From Gnetum montanum (lineage: Eukaryota > Streptophyta > Gnetopsida > Gnetales > Gnetaceae), in NCBI GenBank assembly GCA_015680685.1, contig MNCI01016010.1, positions 89,526 to 153,525 on the forward strand: a stretch of DNA of 64,000 bases, read 5' to 3'. Below, piece by piece: positions 43,544 to 54,900 of the stretch; within the stretch, counting starts at the first letter, position 1; every line of letters starts with the position of its first letter. Position numbers and translations under genes: made by a program. The notes below the pieces were generated by a model. The model ran no database searches. It was not told the origin of the DNA and saw nothing but the letters and a program-made list of their open reading frames with translations.

Positions 43544-45714
43544 TGTACCATCTAAAATCGTCGGTGTAAGGTTGGAATGAAACAAACACCAGGAGATCCT
43601 CAGAAGAAATACAGAAGACCCTACCTTCACTTGAGGGTAAGCTGAAATGGATGAAGGTAGAGTGGCTTGCATGGTTTGCACACAGATCAAACAAGGACTT
43701 CCCCAATGTACACACTTTGCAATGCATTGGATTATACGTAAACGATGCACATTAAACGTAAACCGTAACGTAAATAGACACAATAACGTAAATGGGAATG
43801 TAAACATAAACTAGAAAAAAAAACAAAGAAAAAATGTAGTAAATCTGGGAAAAATATAAACTGTTTTGTATTGAAAAATTATTACAGTGTGCACCAATCA
43901 GAATGTAGTTGTGGATTGATCACAAGGAGGATGTTTAGCCCTGGTGGGTGATGACGGGTGCTGGAAGATGCAGGTTTTGGGTTGCAAGGAAATGCAGCAT
44001 CCAAGTCTGATGCCCAGCGTATAGAGGTTGATGCCAAAATTTGCTAAGTGTCCCTAGATTCCAATTTTTGTGTTCGTTTATAAAAATTGCGAACCTCGCG
44101 CTAGTGAAAAATTAGGGTTTTTATAAGATCTTGGGTGCTAGACTCGGATCTGGAAGGAGATGAGTGGTTGGAAGGTGAGAAAAATTTAGATTGGGAGACA
44201 GGTGTTGCATTGACCGAGTGTAGGATATGTTACAACTGTACAATGTGTTGCATACACGCTGGCATATGAACGCCTAGCGTATAGGCTTGGAACACTCAAA
44301 AAACTTAAAATTTACAAAAGAATTTGTATGTTACATCAAGAATGATGTTTCTGGCTTCTGGATCCATGCTCTAGCCTACTAATTTTGGCCTTAGCATGTC
44401 TTCAAATGCTCTGGTGTGTGTTGGCATCCACGTAGAGCATTCAGCATATGAGATTGGGCATCTAGCATGTGTACGTTGGCGTATACGCTAGCGTACATGC
44501 TCTATACACTCCATACGTTGGCCAGCGTATGGACCATAAATGATGCATTTTGGACCAAATTTTGATCCCCAAAGCTAATTTTGACTATAGATCTGTAGGG
44601 CTCATGTCCTGAGGATGCTGTATGTCAAATTTGAGCCAATTTTGCCTTGATTTGGTGCTGTTTTGAAGGACTTTGTGGGGTTGCCGCTGGGCTATATGCT
44701 GGCCAGCATCAACCTTAGCGTACACCTAATGAACTACCATGTTGGATGTTTGACTCTGTATGTTGGTACTTGTCCCTTGATGCCTAAGAGCTATTGATCC
44801 TCCAGGGTGTTCGGATGCTGATTTTGACTTCATTTTGATGCATTTTGGGCCTATTTTGGTGGTCTACGTTGAGCTATACGCTGGCCAGCGTATACCAAGG
44901 TGTGCTCAGTGTAAACAGGTGAAAATGGCTTGTTGGAAGCCCAAAACTAAATTTTTTAAGCCTGTGACCTTGTAGGATTATTTCCCATGTCCTGAAGATT
45001 GATTCTAGGTTGAAAACTTGCCCAAAAGTGCCTGATTTGCCCCATTCATGGTGGTGTACGCTGGACTATACGCTGGCCAGCATATAGCAAGGTGTACCCA
45101 GTGTACACACATGAAAATGCATCATTTCAAGGTTAAAACTTGATCTTTAGGAGCCAATGATGATGCTCAATAGTTTTTGTACCTCCAGGAGTCAATTTGA
45201 TGTAAAAATATTTCTTTGTGATGCATGTTTTGAGCCCTTTTTGATGGTATACGCTGGGCCATATGCTAGCCAGCGTATACCAAGGTGTGCCTAGCGTATA
45301 CACATGAAATTGCATCATTTAGGACCCAAAATTTAATTTTCAGGAGGTCAAGAGCTGCTGGGGATCTTGGGGAAGGTCATTGGGGGGGGGGGTCTAGACG
45401 CTCAATTTTAGCATGTTTTGACTCATTTTTGGGGCTCAAAAGTTGCCATACGTTGGTCTGTACGCTGGCCACCATACAGCCCAGCGTGAATAGAGTATAC
45501 TTGGTCAAAACCAAGTATTTTGAACCCAAAACTTAAAATTCTTGATGCCAGATGTTGATGTAGTCACTTGTGGATCCTAGGGAATTTTTTCCTTTTCCAT
45601 TATGCTCCATTCGATGCTGTTTTGATGCTCTGGAGCTTGGTCATGGTGGGGATCATCATGACTTAGCTCTATTTTCTATCCAAAAGTGCTAGCCAAAATT
45701 TTGTGGTGTTTTCA
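43544..45714 (-). repeat. 3' LTR of element F
   Basis: This 2171-bp LTR starts TGTACCATCTAAAATCG and ends GTGGTGTTTTCA (+ strand). Its first 1.8 kb aligns at a constant offset of about 18.66 kb with 62202-64000. The TATA box (CTTATAAAAA on the - strand) lies at 44118-44127. U3 is about 1.6 kb long because of internal tandem repeats listed separately. An 11-G run occurs at 45382-45392. Confidence 0.93.
44450..45500. repeat. Tandem units with a 20-bp palindrome in the F LTR U3
   Basis: About six diverged units of 180-210 bp each carry a version of TATACGCTGGCCAGCGTATA, a perfect palindrome at 44875-44894. The GGCC centres lie near 44521, 44703, 44885, 45077, 45269 (AGCC) and 45479. Each unit also carries CAAGGTGTGC-CAGCGTA-ACACATGAAAATG-CATCATTT-like words. 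The same series is visible in the 5' LTR from about 63100 onward. Confidence 0.88.
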
Positions 45715-45731
45715 TTGGCCCCTCTTTGTTG
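45715..45731 (-). promoter_or_regulatory. Polypurine tract of element F
   Basis: The - strand CAACAAAGAGGGGCCAA abuts the LTR start TGAAAACACC and matches the tract of G. Confidence 0.87.
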
Positions 45732-46870
45732 ATGCCTAGAGGAATCGACCCAAGAGGCATCAAAAAATAAGTACAAAACACTGCAAGCAACCCGATAGTC
45801 AGCATTGTCCTTAGGCACTTGGCTAGATGTTGTCGCACCATTTTCAAAGTACATGGGAGTAGGAAATAAGATTTTGAGATGAGTAGGGAGGATGTTTGCA
45901 AGTGTGGGATTGGGAATTGATTAAGGGATTATGCTGGTGTGGGAGAGGAGTGTTCATCTGTGCTAACAACTCATGTTGGTCCTTGTCGATAGCCAGTAGT
46001 TGGCAGATTGGAACCTCGACATGAGGTGTGTGTCCTTTGGAGGAACAAGACTCTCGTATCAGGTTTAAGAGAACTTGTTGTCACAACCAGAGCCATGCAA
46101 TGAGGTGATGCATTCTTTGGAGAAACAAGACCCTTGTGGAGTATCTAAGGGAACCCATTGTTCGATAGCCAAAGCCACATAGTGAGGTGAAACATGATGG
46201 TGTGAGACACGAATGGTTCTTTCCAAGACAACTACCTTCCTGCCTGGGGCTTGTATGGGAAGTGCCAAGGATCTTGTGGTTCATTTTTCTCTTTTCTCTT
46301 TGATCTTTTCTTTTCCTTTTCCTTTTGGCTTTTTTTTTATTTTTTTTATTTTTTTTGGAAAGATCTTTCTTTCAATTTTGCACTCATGCTCATGTGTCGT
46401 GTTGTATGTTGCAACTACTTGAGAGTGTTGCAACGTGCAACAGTGTGCTTAAAGTTTTGGAGTGTATTGGGTGTATCTGGGAACTATAACTGGGTAGGAA
46501 AGGGAATGAGAGTGTTGGGGAAATGGAGAATGTATTGGAAACTGGGAATGTACTTTTGAACAGATTGATTAACCTAGTTGCGTGTGTCAGAAATAATGTG
46601 GCACCTTGTCACTGTGATGAAGTGTATCTGTGTACAAGCAACCCTGGGTGTCATCCTACAAACACAACTCCAAGCAGACAAGAAAACCACAAGTGAATAA
46701 GTTAGCAAACACTTTAGACATGAATGTGGCTGATGCAAATGGAGGCACCACGTGAAACTTAAGGTAAACAACATGAGCGAAAATAGTGTTGTTAGAGCCA
46801 ATGCGATGTATGATGCAGCAGGCGTTGAGAAAGAAATGTCATGAATTACAGCAGCAGATGAATGTGCCAG
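45732..46870 (-). other. 3' noncoding region of element F
   Basis: No protein can be supported. A stretch of about 70 bp recurs around 46020-46130 (GGAGAAACAAGAC-CT-GT, then AGGGAACCCATTGTT/AGAGAACTTGTTGT). A T-rich run lies at 46310-46360. Confidence 0.5.
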
Positions 46871-46879
46871 AGATGATCT

Positions 46880-47245
46880 TTCCAGTTTATAGTCTTAATG
46901 GACTATCGTGGGTTAGTTTTATATCATAACCCATTGGTCGTTGCCAGTTTAGCATTGTAGCGGATGGTGCGATGCTAGTTTATAGTCGTGGCACACTATG
47001 AAGAGGCAAGCTAGTTTATAGTCTTAATAGACTCTGGTGAACAAAACTGTGGCAGTTTAATGTCATACCAGCCGCTCTATGGTATTGGTTTTAGGTCATG
47101 ATGCTAGGACTACTCTGTGGTGTTAGTTTTGAGTCATAACCTAGGACATTCAGTGGTATCAGTTTATCATCATGATGGTAGGACGATAGTGTGCGTTATG
47201 ATTGTGACTGGTGGTGTTAGTTTACCATCATGACACCAGGATGAA
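46880..47245. repeat. Hairpin-box array 1 of element F (about 10 units)
   Basis: The equivalent of 22105-22470 in G. Examples: ATAGTC-TTAATG-GACTAT (46889-46906), CATT-GTAGCG-GATG near 46953, AGTCT-TAAT-AGACT near 47019 and CATC-(10 nt)-GATG (47226-47243). Each follows a (C/T)AGTTT(A/T) box. Several units here have the longer, about 10-nt loop ending in C(C/T)AG. Confidence 0.85.
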
Positions 47246-47299
47246 TGCATACTTGAGTAACTTCAAATGTAGAATAGCTTGAGGTACAAATGATTCATT

Positions 47300-48357
47300 G
47301 GATGTGCAAGGTCGTTTTCGTCCATGTTTGCTAGTTTGAACGCTCCATTATCGTATGCTTTGGTGACCAAGTAAGGCCCTTCCCAGTTGGCTGAGAATTT
47401 GTCTAGGTGTTCACAGATCACCTTAAGTACAAGGTCACCTTTTTTGATTAGGTGCTTGTAAATTTTGTGTTGATGGTGTCATCATTGTTGCTTCTGGTAC
47501 CACTCAATTTGATCTAATGCACGCGTGCGTTCCTCCTCCACCGAATCCAGGTCAACAATGCGTGAGTCATTGTTTTGACCTTCATTGAGGAGTCTGGAGA
47601 GTCTGATCCTCAAGGACGGTACCTGCAACTCCAAAGGTAAAACAACTTCTGAACCATAAACAAAAATATATGGTGTTTTACCTGTGGATGTCCTATGTGT
47701 TGTTCTATATGCCCATAGTGCATAAACTAGCTGCTCATGCCATCTTCGTTTGCTCTGATGAAGCATTTTCTTGAGCACCATGATGATAGTTTTATTTGTG
47801 GCTTCTGCTTGTCCGTTGCTTTGAGGATAATATGGAGATGAGAATGAATGTTTAATGCCTAGGATATAGCAAAATGTTTTTGTTTCAACACTACTGAATT
47901 GTGGCCCGTTGTCAGTAATGATGGTCATTGGGATGCCAAAATGGGTCACAATGTTTTCAAGGATAAAGTTGCATACTTGTTTCGATGTGGTCTTCCTAAG
48001 AGGAATAGCTTCTACCCATTTTGTGAAGTATTCAGTCATGGTTATGATGAAGCTATGCCTTGCTGAAGATGGGGGAGTTATTGGTTCAATGATGTCTAAC
48101 CCCCACTTCTAGAAAGGCCATGTGATTTGAGCCATATGCAACTCATTGGGTGGAACATGTACAAGCTTACCATACTTTTGACACGTATCACACATTTTAA
48201 CCTTCGAGAAATAGTCGTACTCCATGTGTGGCCAATAGTACCCTAAACATCTTATTTTGGTTGCCATTGCTTTGGGAACTATGTGCCCTCCACAAAGTCC
48301 CTCATGAACTTGCTCCATGATGGTTTGGGAATCAGTGCTACTAATGCATACCAGCAA
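47300..48357 (-). pseudogene. int: Integrase region of element F
   Basis: The zinc motif HEGLCGGH and CDTC (48165-48310) is intact. The core frame 48039-47482 is open for 185 codons: TEYFTKWVEAIPLRKTTSKQ, TDNGPQFSS (second catalytic Asp, near 47900) and SNGQAEATNK (catalytic Glu, near 47805). Upstream, after a frame break, LDIIEPI carries the first Asp. The C-terminal part reads WAYRTTHRTSTGKTPYIFVYG and VVLPLELQVPSLRIRLSRLL. This is the best preserved integrase in the window, but breaks near 48110 and after 47482 remain. Confidence 0.9.
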
Positions 48358-48435
48358 AATGCCTTCATAGGATCTATGACCTAACGTATCCCCTACTAGT
48401 GTATATTTTCAAGAGCATTTTTGCAATGCGTCCTT

Positions 48436-49140
48436 CTAATCATTTGTTAGATGTTGAGGTGGTTTGCCATGTAGAAGGTACTCCTTTATGTCATCGTACC
48501 ATTCTACAACGTGTGTCGTGCTAATGGATGATATGGGAAGTTCATCGGGAGCATCGGTTATGGGCTTGTCACAGCTCGTGATGGAACTAGGCAATGCATG
48601 AAACATGTACGGTGAGATGTTTAGAGCTAACGTGGCTAGTGCATTTGTGATGGTATTATCATTTCGAAAAACATGTTGCACCTCTTTTTTTGTAAATTAT
48701 TTTAGCAAGTGTTTTGTCAGGTCACAGTATGGTTGTAAGTCTAGAGCTTTACATGCGTATACTTCTGTGACCTAGTTAATGACCAATTGTGAATTTCCTC
48801 GAACTATGAGCCTTATGATGAGACCTCTAAGGAGACCTTTGTACTCTGCCACGTTGTTAGTACTAGGAAAGTTTAAATGATAGGCAAAGGGTTAGATCTC
48901 CTTGGAGGGATATGTGATAACTACCATAGCACTTCCTCCTCGAGAGGTGGATGCTCCATCGAAGTTTAGGATCACATCGTATTTATTAGGCACTATGTCT
49001 GTTATGCTTATATTTTCATCTAGAAACTCTGGATTAATCGTGGCTTGATCATGTGTTGGTGATGCGGACATCTGATTGACTATAGCTTGACCTTTGATGG
49101 ATGATTGGGCTATGTAGTGCAGGTCAAACTCAGCAATCAT
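48436..49140 (-). pseudogene. Second (archaeal-type) RNase H of element F
   Basis: VILNFDGASTSRGGSAMVVI near 48910-48970 has the FDGAS motif with the first catalytic Asp intact. A decayed STNNVAEYKGLLRGL follows near 48830-48870, then RGNSQLVIN near 48780-48810, where the usual GDS is GNS. A linker to the integrase follows (VQHVFRNDNTITNALATLAL near 48610-48680). The position between RNase H and INT is typical of Tat elements. Confidence 0.85.
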
Positions 49141-49179
49141 TGCTTTCCATCAAGCTATCTTGCTTGATTTGTACATGTT

Positions 49180-50727
49180 GTTTGTGATAGCTCTAAGTAC
49201 ATTGTCCTTACAGATTATGTTGACTTGGTTGCCGAAGAGATAATGTTGCCACTTCTTAAAGAGAAGATGAGGGCTATACATGACCTCTCCATGTCACTGT
49301 AACATTGTTCATAAGCTACTAATGCATGGCTTAAGTAATAGATAGGAATTTTGGTTCCATCATCATGTTTCTGACAAAGCATAGATGCGATGGATGAGTC
49401 AGATGTTGCAAGGTAGATATAGAATGGTTTATTTTTCTGTGGAGGATAAACTGTTGGTAGTTGAGCTAGTGCCATTTTAATGTTTTCGAAGGCTTCTTGG
49501 CACTGTGGAGTCCATTCAAAATGGACATTCTTACGCAATAAATGCTACATAGGGCTCAACTTATTCGTGAGTTTCTCTATGAATCGTCTAATGAATTGTA
49601 ATCTACCTTGTAGACCGCGAAGTTCGTTAAGGTTGCTAGTTGGTTTTAAGTTTGTTATGGCCTTAACCTTATCGGGGTCTACTCATATCCTTGCTTCTGA
49701 GACTATGAACCCAAGCATTTTTCCTATTTTGACTCCAAAGACACATTTACTTGGGTTAAGTCTTAGCTCATATTTTAAACAACGCTTTAGTACCAAGTCA
49801 AGATCTTGTACATGTTGCTATGATATTTTTGATTTAACTACGATGTCGTCTACATAGTCATTGAGTGAGTTGAAGATATAATCACTAAAGATAAATTTCA
49901 TTGCTCTCTGATATGTAGCACCGGCATTCTTGAGGCTGAATGGCATCATCATGAAGCAAAAAGTACCCCATGGTGTCATAAAGGTCATCCTGAGCTGATG
50001 TTCAGGGTTAATTCGAATCTGGTTATATCCCGAAAAGCCATCCATAAAAGATAAAAGGCATGCCCAACAGTTGAGTCCACAAGTTGATCAATGCTAGTTA
50101 GGGAGAAATCATCTTTTATGGTTGCAATGTTGAGGTCCCGGAAGTCAATGCATAAGAGAATGCTTCTGTTCTTCTTTGGGACAATGAACATGTTGGATAT
50201 CCAGTCAGCGTAGTCAACAGCCCGAATGAAACCAGCTTGATAAAGCATGGTGATCTCATTGCAAACTACCAACACTACCTTAGGCTTAACCTTACGTGCT
50301 TTTTATTTCGCTGGTCTTAACTTCAGATCGAGTATGATGTTGTGTTGGACTATTCAAGGGTCTAGCCTAGGCGTGTTAGTGTAAGACCAAGAAAATGCTT
50401 TCATGTTATCTTTAAGCACCTGTGCTATGTCATTGACAAGTTGTGGGCTCAATAATGTACTTAGTTGTAGGATTTTAACTTCGACATCTGACATAGTTAT
50501 GGGGACTTTAGCTAAGGGGTCTTCAGTGATGTTATCAGTTTCTAGGTCCAGAGTCTTGGTCATTCCTTCAAAGCAATCTAGCGTTTGTTGAGTTGATGCC
50601 ATAAAAGTGTCGTGTGTTGTTGAGTCTAAGTCAATGGACTCTATGTTGATTTCTTGTGTAATCGTTCCATGTGGTCCATTGATAAACAATGGTAAGAATA
50701 GTTGCTTGCTGTTCATGGTGTTTGCTC
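49180..50727 (-). pseudogene. pol: Reverse transcriptase/RNase H of element F
   Basis: After the predicted splice acceptor the frame reads AGANTMNSKQLFLPLFINGP (50734-50670). RT follows: MLYQAGFIRAVDYADWI near 50215-50265, LCIDFRDLNIATIKDDFSL, MDGFSGYNQIRINPEHQLRM (49985-50045), TPWGTFCFMMMPFSLKNAGA and the catalytic NDYVDDIVVKSK near 49825-49860, with Tyr-Val-Asp-Asp intact. The connection and classical RNase H follow: NVHFEWTPQCQEAFENIKMA (49535-49475), PFYIYLATSDSSIASMLCQK. Frame breaks near 49985, 49818 and 49215 show decay. Confidence 0.9.
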
Positions 50728-50748
50728 CTGCCAATAAACAGTGAGCAA
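50727..50748 (-). promoter_or_regulatory. Predicted 3' splice acceptor before RT of element F
   Basis: On the - strand CACTGTTTATTGGCAG precedes the RT-side frame. It is at the position of the acceptor predicted in G, as expected for an Ogre-like gag-pro/RT intron. A possible donor (GTAATTATC, - strand) lies at 57294-57302. Confidence 0.6.
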
Positions 50749-50820
50749 TGTCAACAAGGTGGTTTTGCTATTTTTCTCATGTAAGTAATTTATATGTTTA
50801 AACAGGACTAAGGCATGCAA

Positions 50821-50970
50821 TGGTAGTTTATTATCATACCCGAATGCATGGTAGTTTAAGGCCATACCGAGCCATGCATGTCAGTTTATAGTCATAACGG
50901 ACTAGTCATGGTACTTTAAGGCCTTACTGGGCCATCATGATAGTTTAAGGCCATATCGGGCCATCATGAT
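50821..50970. repeat. Hairpin-box array 2a of element F (about 5 units)
   Basis: Units of about 30 bp: TAGTC-ATAACG-GACTA (50889-50904), GGCC-TTACTG-GGCC, GGCC-ATATCG-GGCC (near 50950-50963), GGCC-ATACCGA-GCC. It lies between RT and the opposite-strand gene. Confidence 0.85.
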
Positions 50971-50984
50971 TTTTTGATGACTTT

Positions 50985-51640
50985 TTTTTTGTTTTATTTT
51001 CAATCCATATTTATGTTTAACTTTAGAAACGTGTGGTCGAAGGCATGTGTCAATATACTTTTTTGTTTGTTTGTTTTGGACTTATATCTTATGGGGTTAG
51101 CGTTACACAAGGAGTCAACGTGGGTACAACTCTTACATAATTTTAACTTTTTAATTTTTTGTCCTTAGCAAGGGGTTTAGCATACCCATAATAAGGGACA
51201 ATGTGGTATATTTTATTTTATTATTTTTATTTTTATTTTGTTGTTTTTATTATTATATTTTTTTGTTTTCAAGAGCTTAGGCATTTCACGCCCAAGGGTT
51301 AGTGTAAAGGCTAATATGTGGTTAAAATTAACTTGAATATGTGGTAAAATTAACTAAAAATTTACATAATAAAATATGCAAATTATTGGGGGGTATAAAA
51401 GGGGTAAACAGTGAAAATAGAGAAGTCATTGCTCTCATTTTACTCAGGGTCAACTAAACATCACTTGTTTCTATCAGCNATGCTTCTATCAACGTAAACC
51501 AAGTATCATCAGTGTAAACCAAACAGTAGACCAAACAGAGATAGTGTATACCACACAGGGACATCGTACACCAAACAGGGACAACGTACACCAAACAGAG
51601 CCAACGTGAATTGAACAGAGTCAGAGTTGTAGCGTGAATG
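50985..51640. other. Spacer upstream of the opposite-strand gene in F
   Basis: AT-rich, with T-rich runs (50985-51000, 51210-51265). From 51530 to 51610 a short word (ACCAAACAG(A/G)G-CAACGT) recurs about five times. One N lies at 51479. No protein is supported. Confidence 0.5.
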
Positions 51641-51935
51641 CCTTAAACACCCGGATCTACACGCGGTTGATCTAGATCTGCAACTATAACATTCAGATCT
51701 TCAGCATGCAGAGTCAGATTTGCAATCACGACGTTCAGATCTATGAGATCCATAACATTCTAGACCAGATTTGTAGCATACAAAGCCAGATCCACAACAT
51801 TTCGAGTCAGATCTACTGCATGCAAGGCCAAATCTACCACATTCGAAGCCAAATCTACGTAGATTTGACTGTGAACGTTCAGATCTACTTACTAGCGTCC
51901 AGATCTGATCCATATCGTGTAGGATCTGCAGCGTC
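51640..51935. repeat. CAGATCT array before the opposite-strand gene of F
   Basis: A word built on CAGAT(C/T)(T/C)(G/A)(C/T) recurs about 12 times with roughly 20-25 bp spacing (for example CAGATCTTCAGCATG, CAGATTTGCAATCA, CAGATCTACTGCATG). It ends just before the ATG at 51945. A related array lies in the gag leader at 61735-62170. Confidence 0.8.
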
Positions 51936-51944
51936 TGGAGAAGC

Positions 51945-54900
51945 ATGGGAAAGGGCAAGCACCAAAAAAATAAGAGGAAAAAGGAGGTGACCTTAACATT
52001 AATGGAGGAAAGTGAGGAGATGTTCTAGCATCTTCCTCAACCAAGGATTCCTTCATGGGGCAGATCCATGCATCGGTACGCTTCCTTTGCTCTCTTTGAT
52101 TCATGCTTTTCTTGCTATTTTTAGTTACTGTTTCAACATATATAGTGTGAACGTCTACGTGTAGCGTGTGCATTCTAGGCATTTATAGTGTACGCTAGAA
52201 ACAAGGTTTGTTTTAGCATAGATTTTGTGTTGAATCTACCTTCAAGGTATACCTCTGTTGCCTGTGTCTATTTTTCTATGGCGTGTAGATTTTTGATGTG
52301 TTTGGTGATGGTCAGCGTATAGACGTTGTATGGTTAGCGTGTAGGATCTGGATGGATAGCGTACAGGCTTTATGGATGTCATATTTTCTAATCGTAGGTT
52401 AGGCAGCGTGTGGGGTCCAACTGTCAAAATTTGTCTAAGCCAAAATCTACCTAAGTGTGAAGATTACAGCGTATACACTAGCGTGTAAGGCTCAACATAT
52501 ACGCCCAGCATGTGAGCTTGAATCTTGACTAAGTGTTGATCTTCTAAACTAGCAGCGTATCCATACATAAAAAATTTTCTAAGTATGGAACATGTGAATT
52601 GGCGTGTGTAACAAAAATTTTCTAAGTGTTAAACATAAAGTTAAGTGTTATGAAAACTATGTGTTAATGTTAACTATTGATCATGGTTGATCTACATGAT
52701 ATGTCCACTGGGGTCTTATTTTGTATGTTTGTGATATGAGTTGATTTACACGTTTATATGGAAGTGTAATGTGTTCTATGTACATTGGGTGGTGTGGTGT
52801 CAGTTTATCATCTTAACTCCAGGATGGATGGCAGTTTAAGGCCTTACCGGGCTGTATGTTTTATGTGTTTTAATGTTTGTCTTTTTTTTATTCATTTATG
52901 TTTATGTACTTACCAAAAATTTTTAGTTATGTGCAGGGGACTCAAACCCTTCTTGTTGGTTATAGAGCTTATGAGAGTGCTCACATGGTTTGGTGCTGTG
53001 CAACCTAATGCTCCTCCACATGACATGACAATCATGTTAGAAGCGTTATGGTTTCGTTTGGGTGCTAGCGAGTTCTTAGCCTTTATCCTACAATACTTCA
53101 GTGTTGTGATATGGTTTCATTTAAGTGAATAGTTAGCACGAAGTGTTATTGAGACCATATTACTTGGCTCGTCCAATGAGATACTAGTTTTCATGGTTGA
53201 TATAGACGAGGGACTGTTCAAGGTTGGGAATGATCCCGCTGAAGGGCCTTGATCTACTCATCCCTTGACTCGTGTATGGGACTTACCCTCATGTAGCCAT
53301 TATAACATAAATAGCACTCTCTTTCTAGCTTTCTGTGCACACACATTGTTCCAAAATTCACCTGGAACAGTGTATCGAGTGAACAGGTAAGATTTTTTGA
53401 TTTATCCTCGTTTCTTAGTTTAATGCTATTTTGTTGTTTATGTAGGATGATTGTTTTTTTGCAGGCCCCAATTCAATGCAAATGGAGAATGCGAAAATGA
53501 TGATGGACTTAGATTGACACGTACTGCCTTGAAGGCTCTTATGGTGGGCCCCACTCTTCATGGTGCCGTATTAGCTCAAACCAAGGATGTTATCATCCAT
53601 TACCATCATCAATTCTCTAGGGCCTTCGAGCGATGTGAGGTTCAGGGATGGCTACATGCGGATTGGTCTTGTAATGGTCCAGTATTTCCTAAAGATGTTG
53701 GTACGGCTCAAAACATGCCTGATCCATTTAGTAGTGGTAAGTGATGATGTTTTGATACCTTATGTTTGCCTTTGCTTGCCCATTGTTGAACATGTTGTTG
53801 ACCATTTCGATTAACCTCTTTTCATAGTGGATGTTACCCTTGATGGAGCTATCATCATAACTGGCTGCACCGAGGGTACTTTACACATGAAGTTTGGGGA
53901 GACGGAGGATGCTCAAAGATGGTTGCATGATAAGGCGTCTAACCATGTCATCACTTGTCTAACTGATGCGAGGCTAATGAATCTTTTTACTACTTTGACT
54001 CCCAGCATTCCCATGATGGAGATGGTTTCCATCATTGATTCATTCAACGAGGTGGCTACCTATTTTAGCACATGAGTTTGGGGGGTAAAAGTGTTTTTCC
54101 ATCTAACCACAGAGTTCTTCTCAGATCTCTTTGGTGTGCCAGAAGATGGTGCTAAAATTACTACAAATAAAGTAACTAAAGAGAGCCGTATAATTAAGGA
54201 ATTAGAGGATTGGCTAGGTATAAGGAAAGGTTCTAAGGGCTTCCCCATGCAAGGTAACACCAAAGTGATAGAAGTTAATGAATTGTACCCATTGTTTAGA
54301 GCACGTGCATTCCCTAAATCTCTCTCCCAAGTAAGAATTTTTGCAGCAGAACCTGTACGTATTATGCGTTTAGTTCTAGAGACTGGGATGCATTTCAACT
54401 GGGCACAATTCTTGCTTTCTGATTTCCATAGGGAGATTGTTAGATTATGTGTAAATGTGGAGGCACAATCCCATTTTACATTTGCATTCTTTGCTGGTTA
54501 CTTTCCTAGACTAGCCGAGTTTCTAGTAGTCCGCGTAGGTAACGAGCATATGTTAAGGGATCATGCCTAGTTGTCTCGCCCATGGATACAACACTTATTC
54601 GATGTCACACGGTCTCAAGATGCTCCCGAGTGTGTAGGGGAATCAGTCTCCATTACAATCGGAGATACAGTTAGTGCTTCCCACCATGCACATGATAGTG
54701 TAGGGTTGGAACCAGCTAGTGTGCCTCACTATGCTAGGAGAGCTGATCGAGTCATTAAGGACACAATCGGGACAATGAAATCTAAAGTTTAGAGACCTAA
54801 GCACCCAAGGGAACCTGCACCTGAAGTTAATCCACCGCAGGTAAAGCGTATAAGGTTCAAGTTGTTTGAATGTGGTATGTGTTTTATGATTTATTATTGT

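Noticed and set aside
45382-45392. G-run as a quadruplex or regulatory signal
   Set aside because: A single 11-G homopolymer absent as such from a conserved context; likely slippage or sequencing error.
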